A DNA stretch of 48,756 bases from a virus. Position 1 is the first letter of the stretch; every line of letters begins with the position of its first letter. The position numbers were made by a program, and so were the translations under genes. Below the pieces are notes generated by a model. The model ran no database searches. It was given only the letters and a program-made list of their open reading frames with translations, and was not told the origin of the DNA. The stretch spans positions 1 through 48,756 of the IMG/VR virus record IMGVR_UViG_3300036045_000017; one strand, written 5' to 3'. Of this stretch, positions 17,352 to 24,970 are shown piece after piece.

Positions 17352-19619
17352 TCACTGTTGGTTTCCGGCCACGTCGGTGGATGCGGCTTCGGGGGTGAGC
17401 GTCGGCGATGGCTGGGGCGCGGCTGGCGCTGACGCTGTGGATGCAGTCGACGCAGGAGCAGCGGTGCCGCCCGGTGCCATGCCGCCAGGCATGGCACCTT
17501 CGGCTGCCGCCGTCTGCGCCGCCATCTGCACCACGGCAACCTCGGCCTGCTTGCCGAGCTGCGCGAGCATGAGCATCGCCTGGGGTGACACCGCGCCGGG
17601 ATTCTGCTGGATTGCGGCCATCAGACGCGCAACCAGGTCGTTCGGGTCGCTCTTGACGATCTGCTGACCCTCTTCGCCCAGGTCCAGGTACTTCACCACC
17701 AACCGGCCCAACAGCTCCTTGTCGAGCGTCACGCCGGCAGCGAGCAGCATCTCCAGCACCTTGCCGAGCGCTTCGACGCGCTGCATGTAGTCGAGCTGGC
17801 GATCCATCGCCACCTCGACATCCGGCTTCAAGGTCTCGTAGATTTCCCAGCGCTCCATGGGCGTGCGTGGCCAGAACTCGGCCGCCAGCACGCCGCCGTA
17901 ACGGACCGCCTGATCCACGCCGACATTCCACAGGATGAGTTGCGCGCACTTGTCGAACAGCAGCCGCAGTGCCCGCTTGATGCGGTTCATGCGATACTTC
18001 GCCATAATGGTGGCGCCGGCAGCCGCAACCTCGACCTCCTTGGCGAAGTCGGCCGCACCGGTGACGCCAAGCGCCTGCTCCGGCAACATCGCCATCGCCC
18101 GCATCTCGGTCAGCAGCTTGCTGATGTCGTACTCAGCCGGGTTGTACTCGTGGTTGCCGGCGAGCGGCACCAGCGCGTCCTTGAGCGTCCCCTTGCCCGC
18201 CACCGGCACCGGATTCAGGCTCCAGGCCTGGGCCTTCTTCACGCTGTCGAGCGACTTCTCGTTGATGACCGCAGGGTCGAACGCCCAGCGCGGTTGCGCG
18301 TTGTCGCGCGCCTCTTCCTCGTTGGTGCGTAGGCGATTCAGCGCCGACTGGATCTTCCCCTGCATCTCCGTGTCGCTGAGTCCGTACCAGCGCAGCGGCA
18401 CGCGGTTCATCACCAGACACACGAAGGGACTGTTGCCGAACGGCTGCTTTTCCAAATCGGCCTTGGCTGCCGGATACTCCAGGCCTTCGATGAGTGTCAG
18501 GCGCTGGTTGGTCTGGTAGTCGTAGATCTCCGACACCAGGATCCAGTCGTCATCCTGTGCTGCAGTTCCGCGGTTGAGTTGGCGCGGCTGCACCTGCTGC
18601 GCGACCTCGTTTGGGCTCGTGCGCTCTTCCATGCGCTGACGGACCAATCGCCCGGCCTCGTCCTGCACCATCACGTCGCAGCGCTCCAAATCCTGCGGCT
18701 GAATCTTCGGGAACTTCGCCAACACCTCAGAACGGCGCATGGGCACGTCGTGACGCTCCCAGCCGGCGGTGTAGTGGTGCTCCGGTGCCGTCACCGATGG
18801 GTCGACGCGGTACTGGTCCAGCGGCACCGACTCCACCACGATGCCGAGCTTCACCTGCAGCTCGTTGCGGTTGAGCGTGGCCAGCAGGTCACGCATCTTC
18901 TGATGGTCGGCGTCGTCCTTGGTGAACTCGCCGCGGTTGTAGCGGATCACCAGCGACCGCAGGTCGGCGTAGTTGTCCTGCGCATCCGGCAGGCGTTCGT
19001 CGCTTACCGGATCGTCGAGAAAGTTGTGCTGGAACCACACCTTCATGATCGAGCAGCGGAAGTGCGATCCGTCCTGGACCCATCCCTCGACCTTCTCCTG
19101 CAAGTGGCATTCCTCGCCGAATCGCCGCATGAGCACTTCGATCACGCGAGACAGCCCCGTCTGCTTCTTCTTGCGCAGGTCGATCGCCTGCGCGACCTGC
19201 GGGCTCAGCATCATGCCCGGCAGCGCCTCGACCTCTTCGCGCGGCGACCAGCGCACCGACAGGTGCTCCGGCACCGTCAGCGCGACGGTCTGCATGGTGT
19301 TGCGGTAGACGTGGTTGACCGTGATCCGTGAGGCGTCGTCGATTTCGGCCTGGGTGCCGCCGAGGATCACCAACAGGTCCTTGTCGCGCTGTGCACAGGC
19401 AGCCTTGAAATCGGCGGTCTCCTGTGTGCGGACGAACCAGTCCCTAACCAACGACTTCAAGTCCTCCGGGGACTCGTCGGTGGCACTCTTATCCTCGGCC
19501 GCTGTTCCTTCGGCAACCGCCTCGTCGATGAAGCCGGCGGGGTCCGCCTCGACGGATTCCCCGCCGACCGCCAGGGCCGGATCAACCACCGGCTCCTGGT
19601 CGGTCAGGAGGTCATCCAT
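17352..19619 (-). CDS. Portal protein (755 aa)
   Basis: A 755-residue protein with an acidic N-terminus followed by the portal-like region LKSLVRDWFVRTQETADFKA and ITVNHVYRNTMQTVALTVPE. A central part shows the podoviral/P22-type portal pattern (YDYQTNQRLTLIEG, NSPFVCLVMNRVPLRWYGLS, ALNRLRTNEEEARDNAQPRW). A long helical crown or barrel region lies near 480-680, and a low-complexity Ala/Pro/Thr tail is at about 690-755. Twelve copies would form the DNA channel at one capsid vertex. Its place after the terminase and before scaffold and coat is canonical. The Ala/Pro tail is longer than needed for the ring and may be flexible inside the capsid. Confidence 0.92.
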   Translation of the reverse strand: MDDLLTDQEPVVDPALAVGGESVEADPAGFIDEAVAEGTAAEDKSATDESPEDLKSLVRDWFVRTQETADFKAACAQRDKDLLVILGGTQAEIDDASRITVNHVYRNTMQTVALTVPEHLSVRWSPREEVEALPGMMLSPQVAQAIDLRKKKQTGLSRVIEVLMRRFGEECHLQEKVEGWVQDGSHFRCSIMKVWFQHNFLDDPVSDERLPDAQDNYADLRSLVIRYNRGEFTKDDADHQKMRDLLATLNRNELQVKLGIVVESVPLDQYRVDPSVTAPEHHYTAGWERHDVPMRRSEVLAKFPKIQPQDLERCDVMVQDEAGRLVRQRMEERTSPNEVAQQVQPRQLNRGTAAQDDDWILVSEIYDYQTNQRLTLIEGLEYPAAKADLEKQPFGNSPFVCLVMNRVPLRWYGLSDTEMQGKIQSALNRLRTNEEEARDNAQPRWAFDPAVINEKSLDSVKKAQAWSLNPVPVAGKGTLKDALVPLAGNHEYNPAEYDISKLLTEMRAMAMLPEQALGVTGAADFAKEVEVAAAGATIMAKYRMNRIKRALRLLFDKCAQLILWNVGVDQAVRYGGVLAAEFWPRTPMERWEIYETLKPDVEVAMDRQLDYMQRVEALGKVLEMLLAAGVTLDKELLGRLVVKYLDLGEEGQQIVKSDPNDLVARLMAAIQQNPGAVSPQAMLMLAQLGKQAEVAVVQMAAQTAAAEGAMPGGMAPGGTAAPASTASTASAPAAPQPSPTLTPEAASTDVAGNQQ

Positions 19620-19622
19620 TGC

Positions 19623-20390
19623 TTACATGCCCACCGGGACGGCGTACACGCTGGTCGCCGAGGGGGAGGCGGTGGCGTCGGTGACGTACCACAGCACGTC
19701 CTTGCCCTGCACCGTGCGGCGACGGCTCTGCACCGTCGCGGTGGCGAAGGTGTCGAGCGCCACCGGGGTCACGCGGTGCACTTCGATGTTCGCGGCGCTC
19801 GGAGCCTTGGCTGCGGCGGCGAGGGTCACACGCAGCAAGCCACCGTTGTCCGCCACGGTGAAGTCCGTGGTGTGGATCAGCACGGCGTCGTTCAGGAACA
19901 CCGACGCGCCAGCAGCAGCCGTGGTGAACGGCAGATCCACGGTCAGCGCGGTGGCCGAAGCGATGGCCCTCACAATGCGGCGCTCGCCGTTGATCGTGAT
20001 CTCGTCGCCGATCTCAAGCTCGGTGAGGAACTGCGTGCCGGAGCCGGTCACGGTCGTTGAGCCGACCGTGATGGTCGCGGTACCGGTGCGCGTCGAGCGG
20101 TCGATCTTGACCAGGATGTTGTAGTTGGCGAACGCCACGTACGGGATTTGGGTGTCGTAGTTGGTCGACGCGCCATCACCGCGCAGGGCGGCGAAGTTGG
20201 CATTGCTGCGACCGTTGAAATTGGCGCCCCAGACGGTGCCGCCGCCGACCTGCGCGGCACGCTCGATCTCCAGGTCGATCGAGCCGAGCAGGCGGCTGTT
20301 CTTGCTGGCGATGCGCGGCTTGGTGGTGGCGGATGCGGTGGCCAGCGCCTCACAGAGGGGCAGTTGGCTGGTGAGCGGGGCGCCGGGCAT
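19623..20390 (-). CDS. Virion-associated protein with GSGT/VGD beta module (255 aa)
   Basis: A 255-residue Thr/Ala-rich, beta-rich protein. Residues about 102-165 carry a module of the form GTATITVGSTTVTGSGTQFL then LEIGDEITI..ERR.V.AI.S.TALTVD. The same pattern occurs in the nozzle-like protein (10533-12995) and in many phage tail or decoration proteins. The C-terminus is also beta-rich. It follows the XRE-like gene and precedes portal. A structural role as a decoration or head-fibre protein is likely. Its placement before portal is unusual for a tail protein. Confidence 0.75.
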   Translation of the reverse strand: MPGAPLTSQLPLCEALATASATTKPRIASKNSRLLGSIDLEIERAAQVGGGTVWGANFNGRSNANFAALRGDGASTNYDTQIPYVAFANYNILVKIDRSTRTGTATITVGSTTVTGSGTQFLTELEIGDEITINGERRIVRAIASATALTVDLPFTTAAAGASVFLNDAVLIHTTDFTVADNGGLLRVTLAAAAKAPSAANIEVHRVTPVALDTFATATVQSRRRTVQGKDVLWYVTDATASPSATSVYAVPVGM

Positions 20391-20452
20391 GGGTTACCTC
20401 GTTGGGTGGTTGGCCGGTGAAGAGGACAGACCTATGCCCGGCGGGCTCAGGG

Positions 20453-20473
20453 CTCACAATTCAGGAGTTGGCC
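20453..20473. repeat. 21-bp direct repeat, copy 2 (end of XRE-like gene)
   Basis: Identical to 16833-16853. Here it overlaps the stop codon and last codons of the XRE-like gene and lies 63 bases upstream of the next ATG at 20390. Both copies have the same orientation relative to transcription and both precede a virion gene. Confidence 0.9.
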
Positions 20474-20928
20474 GCTAGGACTTCCACCGTCGTGTCGAGC
20501 GCCTGTGCGATCAGCATCAGCGCCGGGAACGGGATGTTGCGCCGCCGCATGGTTTCCAAGCGGACGATCGTCTTGTGATCGACCCCTGACCGCTTGGACA
20601 GCTCGTAGATGGTCCAGTCGCGCGATTCCCGCGCCACCTTCACCGCCCGCGACACCCGCACAAAGATCTCGTGCATGCGCTCCCCGGCGGCATGGCTGCT
20701 CGATCGCGGGTGGCTCTTGCACACCTGCTCTGCCCAGGCGCAGAACCTCCCACCACGGCCCCACCCAACCGGGCTCATGGGGTGCACCACGCGCTCGGCC
20801 CGCAGGATCGTCAGATACGCCAGCGCCCGGTCCTCACTGACGCCGGCTTCGGCAGCCAGCACCGCGACGGTCGTGGTCCACTCCGGCACGCGCAGCAGCC
20901 GGATCACCGCACCGCGCAGGGGCGGCAA
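20461..20928 (-). CDS. XRE-family HTH protein with an N-terminal winged-helix-like part (about 155 aa)
   Basis: The C-terminal 60 residues (WTIYELSKRSGVDHKTIVRLE to IAQALDTTVEVLAANS) are a typical XRE/Cro-type helix-turn-helix. The N-terminal part (AVLAAEAGVSEDRALAYLTILRAERVV) looks like a second HTH or winged helix followed by a basic, Cys-containing linker. The start is uncertain: a TTG at 20928 six bases after the large terminase stop is proposed, and an internal ATG 150 bases further in would remove the first HTH. Located inside the packaging operon, it may be a late regulator or a packaging accessory that binds DNA. Confidence 0.72.
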   Translation of the reverse strand: MPPLRGAVIRLLRVPEWTTTVAVLAAEAGVSEDRALAYLTILRAERVVHPMSPVGWGRGGRFCAWAEQVCKSHPRSSSHAAGERMHEIFVRVSRAVKVARESRDWTIYELSKRSGVDHKTIVRLETMRRRNIPFPALMLIAQALDTTVEVLAANS

Positions 20929-20933
20929 TCCGT

Positions 20934-22337
20934 TCAGACCGGCTTCGTCCAGCGTGCACGGGACTTGCTGCCCTTCACCGGCTCGCCCAGGTCGCCGTCC
21001 CACAGCTCGGGCATCGGCTCCGCGCTGCGCACCTGCGGCTGAGCCGCCGGACTCTCCAGCACCGCCTGCGCTTGCAGAAACGCCATCGACAGCGCGTCCA
21101 CCTGGTCGTCGTGCTTCCCCTGGGGGAACGACGCCAACTCTTCCTTCAATGCGGGCAACCATGGTGCTCCTTTCGGTACATAGAACGAGCCGTTGGCCAT
21201 TGCAGCGACCACGGCGGTGGTATTGGCGACCTTGCGCAGACCGCGCATCGTCGGGTCCTTGGGCTGTGCGAGATCCGACGCGCGGCTGGTGTGACTGATC
21301 AGCTCGTAGCGCATGAGCTGGCCGGTCTCGCGCATGCGCCGCAGCAACCACGGCTCCACCGCGCGACCGATCGGCCCACCTTCGATCCAGACCTGAGAGG
21401 CGCGGTGCTTCTTCTGGAAGTTGAGGATGCGCTCGGTCAGCTCCGAGCTGTCCCACTTCCCGCGCTCCAGATCGAGCAACCACCACCGCCCGACCGCATC
21501 CAGCGCGATGTCGACGCCCACCGACCAGTCACCGCGGCGGAGATCTCCACCGGTCACCGCCAAGTCCCAGGCTTGGTAGTGGATGATCGAACGATCGACC
21601 GGCGGCGCGGCTTCCTTGATCCACTCCAGCTTGAACACCTCGCCGAAGTCAGCGACGAACTCCGCCAGCATCTCCTGCGCGTAGTCGAGTGGTCGGCCGG
21701 CGTACTCGGCCTTCATGTCCGCCAACTCCTGGCGAGACAGGTATGGGTTGGCGTGCGAGGGGAGTTGCCAGCTCTTCCAGCTCTTCATCCGCTTCTCACC
21801 CGGCTGACCACACTGGAAGAGGTCGTAGAAATCGTTTTGCCGGCCGCGCGGCGTGCTCGCGAACCACGCATCCCCGCGCAGGTCCACCAGTGTCGGACGG
21901 ATGGCCTTCTGCCACACGTCCATGAAGCCCGGCACGAGCGCCACCTCGTCACCGGCAATACGCTTGTACTTGCGACCACGACCAGCGCCGCCGCGGTCAC
22001 CACCGTCCAGCGACCAGAAATCCAGAATGCCGCCGGTCACCAACTCGATACGGTGCTTCTGCGTGTCCGTTCGGCTGATGATCGGGTGCAGCGTCTCCAG
22101 GCCGAGGCGCCACACCTCGTCGAAGATCTTCGCCGTGCCGGCGAACCACGCGCAGGGGAATCCGTCGAGCACGCCATAACCAGGGTCATCGATCAACAGA
22201 TCCAGGAACATGGTCGTCTTGCCGAAGCGGCGACCACAGGCGGCGACGTTGAATCGCTCGCGCTCCTGGTAGATGCGCTCTTGGCCGGGATGCCGCTGCG
22301 GCAGATGGATCTGGACTTCAGGCACCGGAGCCACCAC
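20934..22337 (-). CDS. terL: Terminase large subunit (467 aa)
   Basis: The packaging ATPase-nuclease that cuts and pumps phage DNA through the portal. Residues 33-42 (ACGRRFGKTT) are the Walker A loop, and about 126-131 (IAGDE) is the Walker B with catalytic Glu. The C-terminal RNase H-like nuclease has its first acidic residue near 258 (YQAWDLAVTGGD), a second near 319-320 (WIEGG) and the last acidic cluster at 410-414 (GKHDDQVDALS). Length and motif order match the Terminase_6-type family. The start is a GTG; no ATG lies in this frame between the previous stop and the conserved region. Confidence 0.95.
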   Translation of the reverse strand: MVAPVPEVQIHLPQRHPGQERIYQERERFNVAACGRRFGKTTMFLDLLIDDPGYGVLDGFPCAWFAGTAKIFDEVWRLGLETLHPIISRTDTQKHRIELVTGGILDFWSLDGGDRGGAGRGRKYKRIAGDEVALVPGFMDVWQKAIRPTLVDLRGDAWFASTPRGRQNDFYDLFQCGQPGEKRMKSWKSWQLPSHANPYLSRQELADMKAEYAGRPLDYAQEMLAEFVADFGEVFKLEWIKEAAPPVDRSIIHYQAWDLAVTGGDLRRGDWSVGVDIALDAVGRWWLLDLERGKWDSSELTERILNFQKKHRASQVWIEGGPIGRAVEPWLLRRMRETGQLMRYELISHTSRASDLAQPKDPTMRGLRKVANTTAVVAAMANGSFYVPKGAPWLPALKEELASFPQGKHDDQVDALSMAFLQAQAVLESPAAQPQVRSAEPMPELWDGDLGEPVKGSKSRARWTKPV

Positions 22338-22364
22338 CGAAACCGGCGACGATCTCCCAGGCCA

Positions 22365-22727
22365 TCAGTTCCTCAACTTCCCCGCCTCGACCTCAGCCAG
22401 CAGCCGGCGCACATGCTGCCGCGCCACGTCGAGTGGATCCATCTTGTCCACCCATGCCGCCGCCAAATCCGTAACCAGCGTGTAGCAGCCACCGATCTTG
22501 CGCGCCAATGTCGTGGCCACCTTGGGCTCATCGGTGTTCATCGCGACCGACACGCCCTTGGTAAAGTTGGCCGCACGTAGCAAGCCCTCGATGCGCTGTG
22601 CAGTCTCGGCCACGTACTCGTGCGGCACCAGGAACTCGCCGGGCAGCAGCACGTCCTCGCCCATCGCTGCCTTGACGTAGGCCTCAGGCAGCGGTTCGCC
22701 TGGCTTGGGGCGGAATGGCTGGTTCAT
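22365..22727 (-). CDS. Hypothetical protein (120 aa)
   Basis: Begins MNQPFRPKPGEPLPEAYVKA, and its ATG overlaps the previous stop (ATGA). The sequence is mixed, with a helical C-terminus (LDVARQHVRRLLAEVEAGKL). There is no membrane span or Cys motif and no recognised family. It is translated with the upstream HTH protein and precedes the large terminase, so a packaging or head-assembly accessory role is possible. Confidence 0.8.
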   Translation of the reverse strand: MNQPFRPKPGEPLPEAYVKAAMGEDVLLPGEFLVPHEYVAETAQRIEGLLRAANFTKGVSVAMNTDEPKVATTLARKIGGCYTLVTDLAAAWVDKMDPLDVARQHVRRLLAEVEAGKLRN

Positions 22728-23164
22728 GATGCCTCCGGCAGCGCTGTGGTGCGCGAATAGAGCTTGGTCGGTTTGCCGCGCGCACCGGTGCGCGTTCCGG
22801 ACGGCACGATCCCGGCCGCCTGCGCGTGCTTGCCGATCCAGATATAAACCGCCTCCGACGAGACCCCGAGACGCGAAGCGATCTCCGAGGCACTGAGTAG
22901 CGCATGCTCGTCCGGGAACACGGCGCGGTACTTCTCGACCTGACCAGGCCGCGGACCGATGGTCCGTGACGGAGGCGGCTTGTTCTCCCCGGCCTCCATC
23001 ACCACGCACTGCAATCGCGACACCTCATTGACCAATGAATCAACCTTGGCCTGTAGAAGCGCGCTACGTCGCCTCTCGTCGTCGAGCGCTTCGAGCAACG
23101 CCTTACGATCGGCGCCGGTCTCGACCTGCGGCTTGTGGTCGGCGTAGAAATCGGAGCGCACCAT
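22724..23164 (-). CDS. HTH DNA-binding protein in terminase region (146 aa)
   Basis: The start is set at ATG 23164, preceded by GGAG. The N-terminal half contains a Leu-rich coiled coil (LLEALDDERRRSALLQAKVD, about 22-55). The C-terminal half has a helix-turn-helix (LSASEIASRLGVSSEAVYIWI, about 90-112) followed by a basic tail. This combination of oligomerization coil and HTH could support a small-terminase-like or regulatory role, although a better small terminase candidate lies upstream at 23870-24553. It is coupled to the next gene by ATGA. Confidence 0.8.
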   Translation of the reverse strand: MVRSDFYADHKPQVETGADRKALLEALDDERRRSALLQAKVDSLVNEVSRLQCVVMEAGENKPPPSRTIGPRPGQVEKYRAVFPDEHALLSASEIASRLGVSSEAVYIWIGKHAQAAGIVPSGTRTGARGKPTKLYSRTTALPEAS

Positions 23165-23254
23165 GTCAGCTCCGCCAGTCGAACAGACCACGAACCACGC
23201 CGACCACCATGGTGACGGTGGAGGTGCGGTGTGGTTGCCTCCGTGCGTTCACCG

Positions 23255-23743
23255 TCAGACCTTCGGCTCAGGATCGCCGTCCGTGGACGGCTTGGGATCG
23301 AGCGGATCACTCATCACCAGCGAACCGCTCGCGCTCTTGCCGATCACCTCGTTGCCCTGCGGCGCTAACGACGGATCGGCCACCGGCACGCGCTGTGACG
23401 CCGGCTGCTTCTGGTTCAGCGCGACCAGCGCCCGCTCCAGTTCGCCGACACGCCTGGCCAGCGCACCGTCCCCCTGCTGCGCGGTCGCCGCCTGTCCGAG
23501 CTGGTAGTCCATCCAGCGCCACGTGTTGGCCTTTGAGGCGCTCGGATCGTACGTCACTGAGGTCATCGGCCGCGTACCGCCAGGGAAGACAGCCTCGCCG
23601 AACGCTGACAGCACGACCACGCTGATACACAGCGGACTGTGCACATGCGTCACGATCGCCGGCAGTGTCTCGGCACGGTCGCTGGCGACAGCCATTTCGA
23701 CCAGCACGACGCGGCCCTTGGTGGGGGAGGTGGGGGGGGACAT
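23255..23743 (-). CDS. Hypothetical protein (162 aa)
   Basis: The start is chosen at ATG 23743 with GGAG nine bases upstream (AAGGAGAAGACC). The N-terminus is Ser/Pro-rich. The middle has beta-strand-like runs (GRVVLVEMAVAS and SPLCISVVVLSAFGEAVF). A helix follows (LARRVGELERALVALNQ) and then an acidic Pro-rich tail. No family is recognised. It sits between the small terminase and HTH genes in the virion operon. Confidence 0.75.
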   Translation of the reverse strand: MSPPTSPTKGRVVLVEMAVASDRAETLPAIVTHVHSPLCISVVVLSAFGEAVFPGGTRPMTSVTYDPSASKANTWRWMDYQLGQAATAQQGDGALARRVGELERALVALNQKQPASQRVPVADPSLAPQGNEVIGKSASGSLVMSDPLDPKPSTDGDPEPKV

Positions 23744-23869
23744 GGTCTTCTCCTTGGTTAGCGCCGCGCTCTGCGACGGCGTTGGACTCGGCGTGATTTC
23801 ACCTCGCCGGCTGGTTGTCTGGATTGGGCGCACGCGAGCGACGGCAGCGAAGGACGGAATGCGGCTAGG

Positions 23870-24553
23870 TCACCCATCCCTGCCCTCCTGCTCCCCGATC
23901 GCACTTGGCGCCTTGTTCGAGCGGACCACGCGCACGACCACGTCGCCCTTCACTTCGCGCTTTTCGGTCAGCTCGCCATTCATCTTGGCCAGCAGCTCGG
24001 CGGCCTTGATGCTCTCCGATACATCGGCGTGTGTGGTGATCGTCTCGCCGTAGAAGGTCGACTTGCGCTTCACCTGGCCGCGCATGACCGCCGTCAGGAA
24101 CTCGTGCCGCTCCTGAGCGTCGGCGATTCGCGGGGACGCGAGATCGTCCAGTAACTCGCCGATATAGGCCCTCACGTTAGCCTGGGCTAGCAGCCTGGAC
24201 GCGCACGCCTTCACCGCCTCCGCGTTGCCGCTCTCGTATCCCGCGTCCCGGTAGGCCTTGGATCCGTTGCCGTGCTTGGCGTAGTGCTCCGCAAAGGCGC
24301 GCTGCCGTGGGTTGAGGGCACGGGAAGCCAGTTCGTCATCGGTGGCGCTGGCGTTCGCCTCTTCCGTGCGCCGCGCGTGCTCCGCGCGGATCGCGTCCGC
24401 CTCGGCGCTGCCGGCAAACAGGTCTTCGTCCGCCCTGGACTCCCCGGCCATCTTCCCCTTGCGTGCGCCCTTGGGTGCCGCGCGACCCCCGCGTGTGTTG
24501 GTCTTCCCCTTGGGCGTGCCAGCGCCCTTGTCCCTGGGGGTGCGAGCGGTCAT
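23870..24553 (-). CDS. terS: Terminase small subunit (227 aa)
   Basis: Residues 1-45 are basic and low complexity. Residues about 80-132 match the Terminase_2-type HTH pattern (LNPRQRAFAEHYAKHGNGSKA, then YRDAGY and a helix with ACASRLLAQANVRAYI). A helical oligomerization region follows (about 135-200), and the C-terminus is basic. It recognises the packaging site and stimulates the large subunit. The ATG overlaps the stop of the first gene of the operon (ATGA). The large subunit lies three genes downstream, which is a wider separation than usual. Confidence 0.88.
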   Translation of the reverse strand: MTARTPRDKGAGTPKGKTNTRGGRAAPKGARKGKMAGESRADEDLFAGSAEADAIRAEHARRTEEANASATDDELASRALNPRQRAFAEHYAKHGNGSKAYRDAGYESGNAEAVKACASRLLAQANVRAYIGELLDDLASPRIADAQERHEFLTAVMRGQVKRKSTFYGETITTHADVSESIKAAELLAKMNGELTEKREVKGDVVVRVVRSNKAPSAIGEQEGRDG

Positions 24554-24855
24554 AGGCGGTAGATCTTGGCCTCACCGCGCTGGATGAGCCTGGGAAGGGG
24601 TTCCAGGCTGTCGGGCGCTGCTGTGCCCTGCTGGCAGGCGTCGTGCGGCTCTGGCGTCATCTCCGTCCCGCGTTCCTCTGCCCTGCGCGCCTGGTCTTCC
24701 GCCTCGATCGCCATGCCGTCCGACAGACCAAGGCGGTATCCGGCCTCATTGCCGTCAAGGAAAGCCTGCTGGGCCTCCTGGCGGATCAGGTGGCCAGCGA
24801 TCAGTTTTGCCAACCAGAGGCGTGGGCGTCGCAAGTAGTTGCGTAGGATTGGCAT
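24550..24855 (-). CDS. First gene of the leftward virion operon, hypothetical (101 aa)
   Basis: The start at ATG 24855 is favoured over more distal in-frame starts because GGAAAG lies upstream and the distal starts would run through the operator region. The sequence is helical, basic at the N-terminus (MPILRNYLRRPRLWLAKLIAG) and acidic in the middle. It has no recognised family. It is the promoter-proximal gene facing the rightward operon, with 115 bases of regulatory sequence between them. Confidence 0.75.
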   Translation of the reverse strand: MPILRNYLRRPRLWLAKLIAGHLIRQEAQQAFLDGNEAGYRLGLSDGMAIEAEDQARRAEERGTEMTPEPHDACQQGTAAPDSLEPLPRLIQRGEAKIYRL

Positions 24856-24886
24856 GACTTTCCGGGTCGGAAGGCTGAATTGGTGC

Positions 24887-24941
24887 TTGACGGATACCAA
24901 TATGTATTCACAACACACGCGCAACGATACGGAAGTGTATC
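24887..24941. promoter_or_regulatory. Divergent promoter region with two repressor-type operators
   Basis: Two 16-bp palindromes of the form GATAC-N6-GTATC lie 33 bp apart: GATACcaatatGTATT (24893-24908) and GATACggaagtGTATC (24926-24941). A TTGACG at 24887-24892 resembles a rightward -35 box, without a clear -10. The region separates the leftward virion operon (ATG 24855) from the rightward accessory operon (GTG 24971). The same operator occurs four times at the repressor gene near 35.4 kb, so binding by that repressor is inferred. Confidence 0.75.
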
Positions 24942-24970
24942 TAGCAAACCTGGCAACCAAGGAGCCGCCC

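Noticed and set aside
13580-17667. Long plus-strand ORFs (715 and 582 codons) opposite coat, scaffold and portal
   Set aside because: Antisense to well-supported genes; no ribosome-binding sites or recognisable folds.
24839-24970. Upstream starts (24839, 24902) for the DUF3560-like gene
   Set aside because: They would place the two operators and the divergent promoter inside the coding sequence; GTG 24971 has a good ribosome-binding site.
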